DNA of 64,000 nt, taken from assembly GCA_035460165.1 (NCBI GenBank), contig DATHWW010000008.1, positions 71,281-135,280 of the forward strand, in the 5' to 3' direction. Position 1 is the stretch's first letter. Each line of letters opens with the position of its first letter. The position numbers and the translations under genes were made by a program. This DNA comes from MM2 sp035460165 (GTDB lineage: Bacteria; Pseudomonadota; Gammaproteobacteria; Burkholderiales; Methylophilaceae). The notes beneath the pieces are model-generated. The model made no database searches and was not told the origin of the DNA. It saw only the letters and a list, made by a program, of their open reading frames with translations. Positions 42,679-50,123 of this stretch are shown here, piece by piece.

Positions 42679-43703
42679 TGCGCATCACCGGATTCTATTT
42701 CGATGGGCACAGCGCTCGCCGCCACACGGTTTTGCTTGAGTTGCGCGGCGAGGCGCTGCACATCGTCGGCGATGCGGTTGAGCGCAGCGAAGCGCTGGCG
42801 GATATCAAGATTCCCGCGCCGCTCGGCGCTACGCCGCGCTTGGTCTTGTTCGCCGACGGCGCGCGTTGCGAGGTGGCGGATCGCGCCGGGTTCGATGCGC
42901 TGCTGCAAACCTCCGGTCATGCGCCGTCGCTGGTGGCGCGGATGGAGGCGCGCTGGACGTATGCCCTTGCTTCCTTGCTGGTGACGCTGGGCCTGATCGC
43001 CGCCGCGTATGTCTGGGGGCTGCCGTATGTCGCCCGGGAAGCCGCGGAGCGGATACCGGAGAGTGTGCTGGTGATGATGGACGAGCAGTTCCTGAAAACC
43101 TTCGACGGCCGTCTATTGCAGCCCACCAAGCTAAGCCCTGCGCGTCAGCAGGCGCTGGTTGGCCGCTTGCGCGCCATGCACTGGCCGGATGAGGCGGCGA
43201 AGCCGGAGCGCATCCTGTTCCGTAGCGCTCCGCATATCGGCCCGAACGCATTTGCTTTGCCGGGCGGGACGGTGGTGATGCTGGATGAGTTGGTGGCGCT
43301 GTCGCAAAACGACGAGGAAATTCTCGCCGTGCTGGCGCACGAGATGGGCCATGTCACCGAGCGCCACGCGCTGCGCCAGATGCTGCAAGCCTCGGTGGTC
43401 GGCCTGGCGATGGCCTGGTACGTCGGCGATGTGAGCACGATACTCGCGGCGGCTCCCAGCGCTCTGCTGGAAACCCGCTATTCGCGCGATTTCGAGCGGC
43501 GTGCCGACGATTTCGCGGCACGCACGCTAGCTTTGAACAGTATCCCGGCTTCGCGTCTCGGCGAAATGCTGGCAAAGCTGGAGGAAGCATACGCCGGCAA
43601 GCAGCAAAGTAAAAAAGAGAGCGATCAAGCCAGCTGGATGGATTACCTCTCCACGCATCCGGCCACGGAAGCACGTATCCGCGCACTGAAAGAGCGGCCT
43701 TGA
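42678..43703 (+). CDS. M48-family metalloprotease
   Basis: 341 residues with one membrane helix (about 97-117, ASLLVTLGLIAAAYVWGL). Zinc site HEMGH (His221, Glu222, His225) with third ligand Glu273 in FERRADDFAA. Similar to Oma1/BepA-type membrane-anchored proteases used in envelope quality control. The N-terminal about 90 residues form a small separate domain (FYFDGHSARRHTVLLELRGE) common in this subgroup. Starts within the DUF898 stop (TGATG). Confidence 0.9.
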   Translation: MRITGFYFDGHSARRHTVLLELRGEALHIVGDAVERSEALADIKIPAPLGATPRLVLFADGARCEVADRAGFDALLQTSGHAPSLVARMEARWTYALASLLVTLGLIAAAYVWGLPYVAREAAERIPESVLVMMDEQFLKTFDGRLLQPTKLSPARQQALVGRLRAMHWPDEAAKPERILFRSAPHIGPNAFALPGGTVVMLDELVALSQNDEEILAVLAHEMGHVTERHALRQMLQASVVGLAMAWYVGDVSTILAAAPSALLETRYSRDFERRADDFAARTLALNSIPASRLGEMLAKLEEAYAGKQQSKKESDQASWMDYLSTHPATEARIRALKERP

Positions 43704-43717
43704 TGCCGGAGGGTGTC

Positions 43718-44473
43718 ATGCAGCGACAGGGCGTGCTGGCATTGCTCGCGCAGTTGTGCGGCGTGGCAGCGGCAGGGTTGCTTGCTTGGGTCATGCCGCA
43801 GCTTTTCCGCGATATCTGGCTGCTGGCTATCGCACAGGGTGTCGCCGCCGCCCTGGCATCCCGGACGTTGCAACAGCCGGCGTGGTGGTGGCCTATGCAT
43901 CTGCTGTTTCTTCCTGCGGTACTGACGGCATCGACGCTGCGCTTGCCGAGCGAGCTTTATCTCGCTGCATTCATCCTGCTGATGCTGGTGTTTTGGGGCA
44001 CGGTCAAAGGCGATGTGCCGCTGTTTCTTTCCTCCCCCGCAGTGGTCGAGGCGGTGGCGGAGATTGTCGACGACGAGCGTGCGCGGCGTTTCGCCGATCT
44101 CGGTGCGGGGGTCGGTTCTGTCGCGGTGCCGCTGGCAAAACACTTTCCGTTGTTGGCTGTCGAAGCTTGGGAGCGTGCACCATTGCCGTGGCTGGTGACG
44201 GCGTTTCGCGGCCGCAGCCTGCCCAATCTCGCCGTGCATAGACAGAGTTTCTGGGAGTGCGACCTGGCGGGATACGACGTGGTTTTTGCGTTTCTCTCGC
44301 CGGCGCCCATGCCTGAGTTGGCTGAAAAAGTCCGCCGCGAAATGCGTGTGGGTGCGCTCTTCATTTCCTCGTCCTTTCCGGTCCCCGGCTGGGTACCGGA
44401 AGCGGAGTTGGAAATCGAAGACAGGCGCAACACCGTGCTCTATTGCTACCGGATCAAGGAGAACATGACGTGA
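43718..44473 (+). CDS. membrane-anchored SAM-dependent methyltransferase
   Basis: 251 residues from the chosen start: N-terminal hydrophobic region with three to four helices (LLAQLCGVAAAGLLAWVMP, ILLMLVFWGTVKGDVP), then a Rossmann methyltransferase domain with motif I FADLGAGVGSVAVPLAKHF and motif IV-like YDVVFAFLSPAPM. Substrate unknown. The ATG at 43718 has GGAGGG about 5 nt before it; the ATG at 43703 in the TGATG junction lacks one. Overlaps ybdD by 4 bp. Confidence 0.8.
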   Translation: MQRQGVLALLAQLCGVAAAGLLAWVMPQLFRDIWLLAIAQGVAAALASRTLQQPAWWWPMHLLFLPAVLTASTLRLPSELYLAAFILLMLVFWGTVKGDVPLFLSSPAVVEAVAEIVDDERARRFADLGAGVGSVAVPLAKHFPLLAVEAWERAPLPWLVTAFRGRSLPNLAVHRQSFWECDLAGYDVVFAFLSPAPMPELAEKVRREMRVGALFISSSFPVPGWVPEAELEIEDRRNTVLYCYRIKENMT

Positions 44474-44652
44474 TCGGAAATATACTGCGACGATGCTGGT
44501 GGGCAGTGCGGCGCCTATCGGGCGACGACGCCTATGAGCGCTATCTGGCGCATCATGCCGAGCACCATCCGGATACGACGCCATTATCGCGTGAAGAGTT
44601 TTTCAAGCAGTGGCAGGACAACAAGTGGAAGGGTGTGAAGCGCTGCTGCTGA
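44470..44652 (+). CDS. YbdD/YjiX-family small protein
   Basis: 60 residues starting with GTG in a GTGA overlap: RRCWWAVRRLSGDDAYERYL, HHPDTTPLSREEFFKQWQD and WKGVKRCC, the full YbdD signature. In many bacteria this gene directly follows cstA/btsT and its product supports the transporter. Here it sits three genes downstream of cstA but probably in the same operon. Confidence 0.88.
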   Translation: MIGNILRRCWWAVRRLSGDDAYERYLAHHAEHHPDTTPLSREEFFKQWQDNKWKGVKRCC

Positions 44653-44660
44653 TTCACGCC

Positions 44661-44693
44661 ATTCCGGGACTGTCGCAGGCAGAACCCCGGAAT
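44661..44693. terminator. inverted repeat between convergent genes
   Basis: ATTCCGGG and its complement CCCGGAAT separated by 17 nt, between the ybdD stop and the convergent GspE-like gene. No clear U-tract on either side; possible bidirectional terminator. Confidence 0.35.
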
Positions 44694-44730
44694 CCTTACA
44701 CATTAAAGCCGGATTTCGGAATGACCAGTC

Positions 44731-47115
44731 CTAGCAGGCGGCCCGGATCATCTTGATGTCGGTCAGTCCTCGTAACACTTTCTCGATGCCGTCCTGTTTC
44801 AGCGTACGCATGCCGTTCTCGAAAGCGGCGGCCTGAATTGCGGTGACAGAAGCGCGCGACTGGATCAGGTGCTTGGTCGCGGGGCTATTCACCAGCAACT
44901 CGTGCACGCCGATACGGCCGCGATAGCCGCTCTTGTCGCAGTCCTTGCAGCCGGCTGCTGAATACAGGGTGAGTGTTCCCTTGCCGCCGGAAAAGCGGCG
45001 TTTCCATTCATCGAGCAAGGCCGATCTGGCCGGAACCGGGTAGCCGACGTTCTCGAAACTCTCGCAGTATTCCTGCATCAGCGATTCGATTTCTTCCTCC
45101 GTGGCGGCGTGCGGTTTTTTGCAGGCCGGGCACAGGGCGCGTGCGAGACGTTGGCCAAGAACTCCCAGCAGCGCGTCGGAAAAGTTGAACGGATCCAGCC
45201 CGAGATCGAGCAGGCGCACGACGGATTCCGCGGCGCTGTTGGTGTGCAGCGTGGACAGCACCAGGTGGCCGGTGAGGGACGCTTCCACGCCAATCTGCGA
45301 GGTTTCCTGATCGCGCATTTCACCGACCATGATTACGTCCGGGTCGGCGCGCAGGAAGGCGCGCAGCGCAGCGGCGAAGGTCCAGCCGATCTTGGCGTGG
45401 GTCTGCACCTGGCGCAGGCCGTCCTGGGTGATTTCCACCGGGTCTTCCGCCGTCCAGATCTTGCGTTCCGGCGTATTGATGTGGCTCATTACCGAGTGCA
45501 GTGTAGTGGTCTTGCCCGAGCCGGTCGGGCCGCAGACCAGCAGCATGCCGTGCGGACGCTGCGCGATGTCCTTGAGTTGTGCCAGGTTGTGTTCGCTGAG
45601 CAGGATTTTATCGAGCGGGATCGGCTTGCCGGCGTTCAATATCCGCAGCACCACATCTTCCAGCCCGTTGGTGGTGGGAATAGTTGCCACCCGCAGCTCG
45701 ATGCGCGCCGGGCCGAATTGCGAGAAGTCGATCTTGCCGTCCTGCGCGCGGCGTTTCTCGGAAATGTCGAGGTTCGCCATAATCTTGATGCGCGAGACGA
45801 TGGCGTTGCGGAAATTCGCCGGCAAATCGAAGTAATGCACCATGTTGCCGTCCTTGCGGAAGCGGATGATGCTGTGCTTTTTGCCGGGATAGGTCTCGAT
45901 GTGAATATCGGACGCGCCTTGCTGATGCGCATCGAGGATGGTCTTGTTCAGCATCCGCGTCAGGATGGTGTCGTTTTCGGAAAGCTCGCTGCTTTCTATC
46001 TGGTCTTCGCCGCTGTCCAGCGCCACCGCCAGTTCAGAGGCCAGATCGTCGAAATGCGCGGTGCCATAGAAGCTGCGGATCGCGTCCTTGATCTCATCGG
46101 CTGAGGCCATCACCGGTTCGGCGGTCTTCTTCGAGTGGAAGCGCACCTCGTTCAACGCTTCGTTCAGCAATGGATTTTCCATTGCGATGAAGATGCGCTG
46201 GTCGACCACGCACAAGGGCATCAGCGTGTATTTGGAAGCCACCTTCTCCGGCACCATCTTGACGACGTTGGGGTCGATATTGAACTGCGCCAGCTTGATG
46301 TACGGAATGCCCATCTTGCGCGCAAGCAGCTGATTGACCGTGGAACGGTCGACGATGCCCATGTCGATAAGGATTTCGCCCAGCGCGCGCTTGCGATTGT
46401 GCTTCTGCTGCTCCAGCGCTTGCTGGATTTGCGATTCATCGACGATGCCGGCCTTGAGCAAGGCCTCGCCCAGCTTGAGCGACGGCTGGTGGCGTAGCTG
46501 TTGGAGCACGCTGTCCAGTTGTTCGCCGGAAATGACTTCTTCGCTCTTCAGGTATTCGCCCAACGGCCGGTCGCGGAGTTTCTTTTGTTGATCCAGCCCC
46601 TCGGCCACGTCTTCCAGGGACACGGCGTTGACCTCCACCAGCATTTTGCCCAGTTGTTCGCCGTTCGAGTAATGCCGGATGACGTCGCTTGGAATAAACC
46701 GGCGCAGGTGGCGGCCCTCGGTCTGCTCCAGATAAAGATAGATGCCACGGCCGGTTTCCAGCATGCCGAAGGTTTTGCCGCGCATCGTTTCGCCATCGGT
46801 AAACTCGATATCGATGTCGCGCAATTCCGGCGCGGAGAAAATACCGTTGGTTTCGTTGACCACGGTGGCGCCGCTTTTTAGCGCCACCAACTGCGTCAGA
46901 TCCAGCCATTTGATATTGCCGAAGCTGATGCCGACCGAACTCATGCCTTTGTTGGCGTTGTGTATCTCCAGCATGCCGATATCGACATTCATGCTGCCCA
47001 GCAGGCCCTGGACAGACTTGCCGTCGCGCAGCTGGGCAAAACAGTGAGGTTCGGGGAGTTCGGATTCCAGGACGGCGTATGGCGGCAAAGGCCAATCGAG
47101 AGAGAGCGTGTTCAT
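44731..47115 (-). CDS. GspE/PilB-family secretion ATPase (MshEN domain)
   Basis: 794 residues. N-terminal PilZ-like/unknown domain (about 1-150), two MshEN/GspE-N repeats (LGEALLKAGIVDESQIQQAL, LGEILIDMGIVDRSTVNQLL, MGIPYIKLAQFNIDP) that may bind c-di-GMP, and the hexameric ATPase with Walker A GPTGSGKTT (about 529-537), Asp box, Walker B MVGEMRDQETSQ, His box TGHLVLSTLHTNSA and zinc cysteines CPACKKP and CKDCDKSGYRGRIGVHELL. Powers pilus assembly or type II secretion. No pilin, PilC or GspD-type gene is nearby, so the machine it serves is elsewhere. Confidence 0.92.
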   Translation of the reverse strand: MNTLSLDWPLPPYAVLESELPEPHCFAQLRDGKSVQGLLGSMNVDIGMLEIHNANKGMSSVGISFGNIKWLDLTQLVALKSGATVVNETNGIFSAPELRDIDIEFTDGETMRGKTFGMLETGRGIYLYLEQTEGRHLRRFIPSDVIRHYSNGEQLGKMLVEVNAVSLEDVAEGLDQQKKLRDRPLGEYLKSEEVISGEQLDSVLQQLRHQPSLKLGEALLKAGIVDESQIQQALEQQKHNRKRALGEILIDMGIVDRSTVNQLLARKMGIPYIKLAQFNIDPNVVKMVPEKVASKYTLMPLCVVDQRIFIAMENPLLNEALNEVRFHSKKTAEPVMASADEIKDAIRSFYGTAHFDDLASELAVALDSGEDQIESSELSENDTILTRMLNKTILDAHQQGASDIHIETYPGKKHSIIRFRKDGNMVHYFDLPANFRNAIVSRIKIMANLDISEKRRAQDGKIDFSQFGPARIELRVATIPTTNGLEDVVLRILNAGKPIPLDKILLSEHNLAQLKDIAQRPHGMLLVCGPTGSGKTTTLHSVMSHINTPERKIWTAEDPVEITQDGLRQVQTHAKIGWTFAAALRAFLRADPDVIMVGEMRDQETSQIGVEASLTGHLVLSTLHTNSAAESVVRLLDLGLDPFNFSDALLGVLGQRLARALCPACKKPHAATEEEIESLMQEYCESFENVGYPVPARSALLDEWKRRFSGGKGTLTLYSAAGCKDCDKSGYRGRIGVHELLVNSPATKHLIQSRASVTAIQAAAFENGMRTLKQDGIEKVLRGLTDIKMIRAAC

Positions 47116-47318
47116 GGGCAGTTTTCCCTGGACATAACAATTTTTAATTCTGCATGCGAGTTGTGCTGAGGGCGTTCTTAAGGCATTGCCAGTATATTGA
47201 ATTTATAAGACTATTCATACCTGAACGTCTGCCGTTTGACGTAGTGCATATCGTTATACACAGAATATTTTTGAGGCGAAGTGAAGCAATAGCAATAAAA
47301 CAATTATGAGGAGAGGAT
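47116..47318. other. divergent promoter region
   Basis: 203-bp gap between the GspE-like gene and the OFA transporter gene. AT-richer than its flanks; contains TTGACG near 47237 and TATACA-like sequence but no well-spaced -35/-10 pair. GAGGAGAGG precedes the transporter ATG. Confidence 0.45.
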
Positions 47319-48683
47319 ATGCCGGGCTTTTTTTCCAAGGAAAGAATCACTGCTAGTCACCGCTACAATCGCTGGTTGATACCTCCGGCGGCGTTGGCTG
47401 TCCATCTCTGTATCGGTCAGGCCTATGCCTTCAGCGTGTTCAATGAGCCGCTGACGCGCGTGCTCGGTGTGTCGCAATCCGCTCCCGATGACTGGAAGCT
47501 CACCGCCCTCGGCTGGATCTACAGCCTCGCTATCGTCTTTCTCGGTCTTTCCGCCGCTTTCGGCGGCAAATGGCTGGAAAAAGTCGGCCCCCGCCGTACC
47601 ATGTTCACCGCCGCCTGCTGTTTTGGCGGCGGTTTCATTTTGTCCGCCATCGGCGTGCATACGCACCAGATCTGGCTGCTCTACCTCGGCTATGGCGTAC
47701 TCGGCGGCTGCGGCCTTGGGCTGGGCTACGTCTCGCCGGTGTCGACGCTGATCAAGTGGTTTCCCGACCGGCGCGGCATGGCCACCGGCATGGCCATCAT
47801 GGGCTTCGGCGGCGGCGCGATGATAGGGGCGCCGCTGGGGGTGATGCTGATGAAGTATTTCCAGACCGCAACCAGTGTCGGCGTGATGGAAGCCTTCGTG
47901 GTGATGGGCGTGCTGTATTTCATCTCGATGGTGATCGGTTCGCTGGCGATCCGTATCCCGCCTGCCGACTGGAAACCGGCCGGGTGGACCCCTCCGGTGG
48001 AGACGCGCAAAATGGTCACCACGCGCCATGTGCACATCGACCAGGCGCTGAAGACGCCGCAGTTCTACCTGCTGTGGCTGATCCTCTGCCTCAACGTGAC
48101 CGCCGGTATCGGCATACTCGGCCAGGCGTCGGTGATGGTCCAGGAAATGTTCAAGGGCGGCATCTCGCCGGAAGCGGCGGCCGGCTTCGTCGGCCTGCTG
48201 TCGCTGTTCAACATGGGCGGCCGCTTCATCTGGTCCTCGGCCTCGGATTACCTTGGCCGGCAGAACACCTATTTCGTGTTCTTTACGCTGGGTGCCTTTC
48301 TCTATGCGATGCTGCCCACCTTTAGCGGCTCGGGCAACGTGGTGCTGTTCATCGCCGCTTCGGCGGTGATCCTCAGCATGTACGGCGGCGGCTTCGCCAC
48401 TATCCCGGCGTATTTGGCGGATATTTTCGGCACCAAGTTTGTCGGCGGCATCCACGGTCGGCTGCTTACGGCCTGGGCGACCGCGGGCGTGTTGGGACCA
48501 GTGCTGGTTAACTACATCCGCGAATACCAGATTGAGCAGGGTGTGGCCAAGGCCGATGCTTATACCACCACGCTATACATTATGGCTGGGCTGCTGATTG
48601 TGGGCTTTCTGTGCAACCTGCTGATGCGGGAGGTGCATGAGCGCCATTACATGTCACACGACGAAGTCGAGAACGCCGCCTGA
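47319..48683 (+). CDS. OFA-family MFS transporter (oxalate/formate antiporter type)
   Basis: 454 residues, 12 predicted helices. OFA signature regions HLCIGQAYAFSVFNEPLTRVLG at the N-terminus (quoted in part), GGCGLGLGYVSPVSTLIKWFPDRRGMATGMAIMGFGGGAMIGAPL-type motif in helices 4-5, and NMGGRFIWSSASDYLGRQNTYF after helix 8. Exchange of oxalate, formate or another small carboxylate across the inner membrane. Its position ahead of the formate dehydrogenase locus supports formate as substrate, as does the small-subunit gene right after it. Good GAGGAG ribosome site. Confidence 0.9.
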   Translation: MPGFFSKERITASHRYNRWLIPPAALAVHLCIGQAYAFSVFNEPLTRVLGVSQSAPDDWKLTALGWIYSLAIVFLGLSAAFGGKWLEKVGPRRTMFTAACCFGGGFILSAIGVHTHQIWLLYLGYGVLGGCGLGLGYVSPVSTLIKWFPDRRGMATGMAIMGFGGGAMIGAPLGVMLMKYFQTATSVGVMEAFVVMGVLYFISMVIGSLAIRIPPADWKPAGWTPPVETRKMVTTRHVHIDQALKTPQFYLLWLILCLNVTAGIGILGQASVMVQEMFKGGISPEAAAGFVGLLSLFNMGGRFIWSSASDYLGRQNTYFVFFTLGAFLYAMLPTFSGSGNVVLFIAASAVILSMYGGGFATIPAYLADIFGTKFVGGIHGRLLTAWATAGVLGPVLVNYIREYQIEQGVAKADAYTTTLYIMAGLLIVGFLCNLLMREVHERHYMSHDEVENAA

Positions 48684-48694
48684 GGAGAGCCGCA

Positions 48695-48823
48695 ATGAGC
48701 CAACACGAAAAGAATCCGGAAAACCATGGCGTACTGCTGGTGCTGTTCTGGGCGTATGTACTGATCCCGCTGGGCTGGGGTGTATTCCAGACCTTCAAGA
48801 AAGCGTTGGCGCTATTCGTATGA
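48695..48823 (+). CDS. MFS transporter small subunit (42 aa)
   Basis: 42-residue single-helix peptide beginning MSQHEKNPENHGVLLVLFW and ending KALALFV, with GGAGAG 9 nt before the ATG. Such peptides regularly follow OFA-type transporter genes and are annotated as MFS transporter small subunits; the usual QTFKKALALF motif is present. It starts 11 bp after the transporter stop, so the two are co-expressed, and it probably stabilises or regulates the transporter in the membrane. Confidence 0.8.
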   Translation: MSQHEKNPENHGVLLVLFWAYVLIPLGWGVFQTFKKALALFV

Positions 48824-48824
48824 G

Positions 48825-49106
48825 TTAGCCGGCGACAAACGCTGCGATTTTTTTCAGCAGGGGGGCGAGGTCTGTCGAGGTCAGTCCATGGCAGAATGCG
48901 CCTCCCGGCGAGAGCTTGGCATTCGGGCCGAGTTCGCATCTGCCCAGGCAGTGAAACGTCCTGACATCTATTTTCAGCCGGCTTTCCGCGAGGGCCGCCT
49001 TCAATGCATCCACGATTTCCAGTCCGCCGCTCATGCCGCACGAGGGCATGTCGGGATTGGTGCGCTGATTGATGCAGACGGTGATGTGTTTTTTGACGGG
49101 TTTCAT
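48825..49106 (-). CDS. thioredoxin-like [2Fe-2S] ferredoxin
   Basis: 93 residues with cysteine pattern ITVCINQRTNPDMPSCG (C-x11-C) and FHCLGRCELGPN (C-x3-C), the NuoE-like [2Fe-2S] fold. One additional Cys follows in GGAFCHG. Likely an electron carrier or a sensor for the formate dehydrogenase system next to it, possibly supporting NuoE-like or assimilation steps. Minus strand, converging on the OFA transporter genes; probably co-transcribed with the regulator upstream at 49143-49490 after a 36-bp gap. Confidence 0.85.
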   Translation of the reverse strand: MKPVKKHITVCINQRTNPDMPSCGMSGGLEIVDALKAALAESRLKIDVRTFHCLGRCELGPNAKLSPGGAFCHGLTSTDLAPLLKKIAAFVAG

Positions 49107-49142
49107 GGCGGCAGGTGGGACGCCGATGGGCTCGGTCGGCGG

Positions 49143-49490
49143 CTAAACGGATTCGTGCTCTACGGCCTGGATCAATGTTTTCCTGATCTGCTCCAGGTAA
49201 CTGGCGAAGGATTCTAGCGCAGCCTTGCTCAAGGTGAAATAGACAATGCGCAGGTCGTTCGGTGAGGGGTGCTTGTGGACGGTGCCTTCCTTGATCATCC
49301 TGTTCAGGTGGCGTCGCATGGTGGCTGGCGGGACGATGTCGAGCAGGATCAACTGCTTCATCGTCAGTGGCGTGCCCTTCTGCTGGTAATACCCGATCTC
49401 AACTGCGATATCGAAATCCTTGCAGGTCCTGATGCCCGGAATGCACGACATGAAGGAGCGAAGTTTTTTGAGTTTTTGGAAGGTTTGCAT
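49143..49490 (-). CDS. small winged-helix transcriptional regulator (MarR-like)
   Basis: 115 residues: a helical start, then a winged helix-turn-helix of the form TPLTMKQLILLDIVPPATMRRHLNRMIKEGTVHKHP and YFTLSKAALESFASYL. The wing-helix layout resembles MarR-type regulators, but two cysteines (FMSCIPGIRTC) could allow redox sensing. It is divergent from the formate dehydrogenase operon and likely controls it and itself. Confidence 0.72.
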   Translation of the reverse strand: MQTFQKLKKLRSFMSCIPGIRTCKDFDIAVEIGYYQQKGTPLTMKQLILLDIVPPATMRRHLNRMIKEGTVHKHPSPNDLRIVYFTLSKAALESFASYLEQIRKTLIQAVEHESV

Positions 49491-49733
49491 AGTTGTAAGT
49501 TAGCTAAAACTCCCCCTTGGCTACAAGATTTATTCACCACCAAAGTGATCATGACCTGCGCTCGGCCGGTTCCGATCGCAATCTCCCTTGCGAACTATGA
49601 TGGCCCCGATTCCGGCCTGGCACAACCGCTAAAAGCGGCATTTTCAGAAAATCTCGCAAATTTTCTACGGGCATTGATTTTGCTGGGTTTTTGCGGGTCT
49701 TATGTATGTGGTTTGTGCTAAAATATTGGCCTT
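49491..49733. promoter_or_regulatory. divergent control region of the formate dehydrogenase operon
   Basis: Contains the palindrome TTAGCTAA (49500-49507), flanked by AAAACTC whose complement GAGTTTT lies inside the regulator's first codons, a possible autoregulatory operator. A small hairpin CCGCT-AAA-AGCGG is at 49626-49638. An extended -10 TGCTAAAAT is at 49716-49724, only 10 bp before the ATG of the DUF3306 gene, with no Shine-Dalgarno between, which would give a leaderless mRNA. Confidence 0.5.
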
Positions 49734-50123
49734 ATGAATTCCACCCCATCTTTTCTGCGTCGCTGGTCCCAGCGCAAGCTCGAAAGCGCTGCTCCTCCAG
49801 CGTTGGCGCCCGCTGCCAAGCCGGCCTTCGTGCCCTTGCCTGCGCTGGAAACGCTGGATTTCGATGCGGATTTCAGTGCCTTCATGCAGCAGGGCGTCGA
49901 TGGCGAGCTCCGACGCAAAGCCCTGCGCAAACTGTTCATGACCGACCATTACCGCGTCATGGATGGGCTCGATGTCTATGTCGATGATTATTCCCGGCCA
50001 ACCCTGCTGCCGGCCGACTTGTTGCAAACGCTGGATCACGCGCAAACCCTGCTGCAAAAAACGGAAGAATCCGTGCCCGAAAAAGCGGTTAAAGCCGTCC
50101 CCGATCACCCGGAATCCGTATGA
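49734..50123 (+). CDS. DUF3306 protein of the formate dehydrogenase locus
   Basis: 129 residues. SFLRRWSQRKLE at the N-terminus and FDADFSAFMQQGVDGELRRKALRKLFMTDHYRVMDGLDVYVDDYS match the DUF3306 family, which accompanies formate dehydrogenase genes in proteobacteria (maturation role assumed, not proven). No signal peptide. ATGA overlap with the polyferredoxin gene. Confidence 0.88.
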   Translation: MNSTPSFLRRWSQRKLESAAPPALAPAAKPAFVPLPALETLDFDADFSAFMQQGVDGELRRKALRKLFMTDHYRVMDGLDVYVDDYSRPTLLPADLLQTLDHAQTLLQKTEESVPEKAVKAVPDHPESV

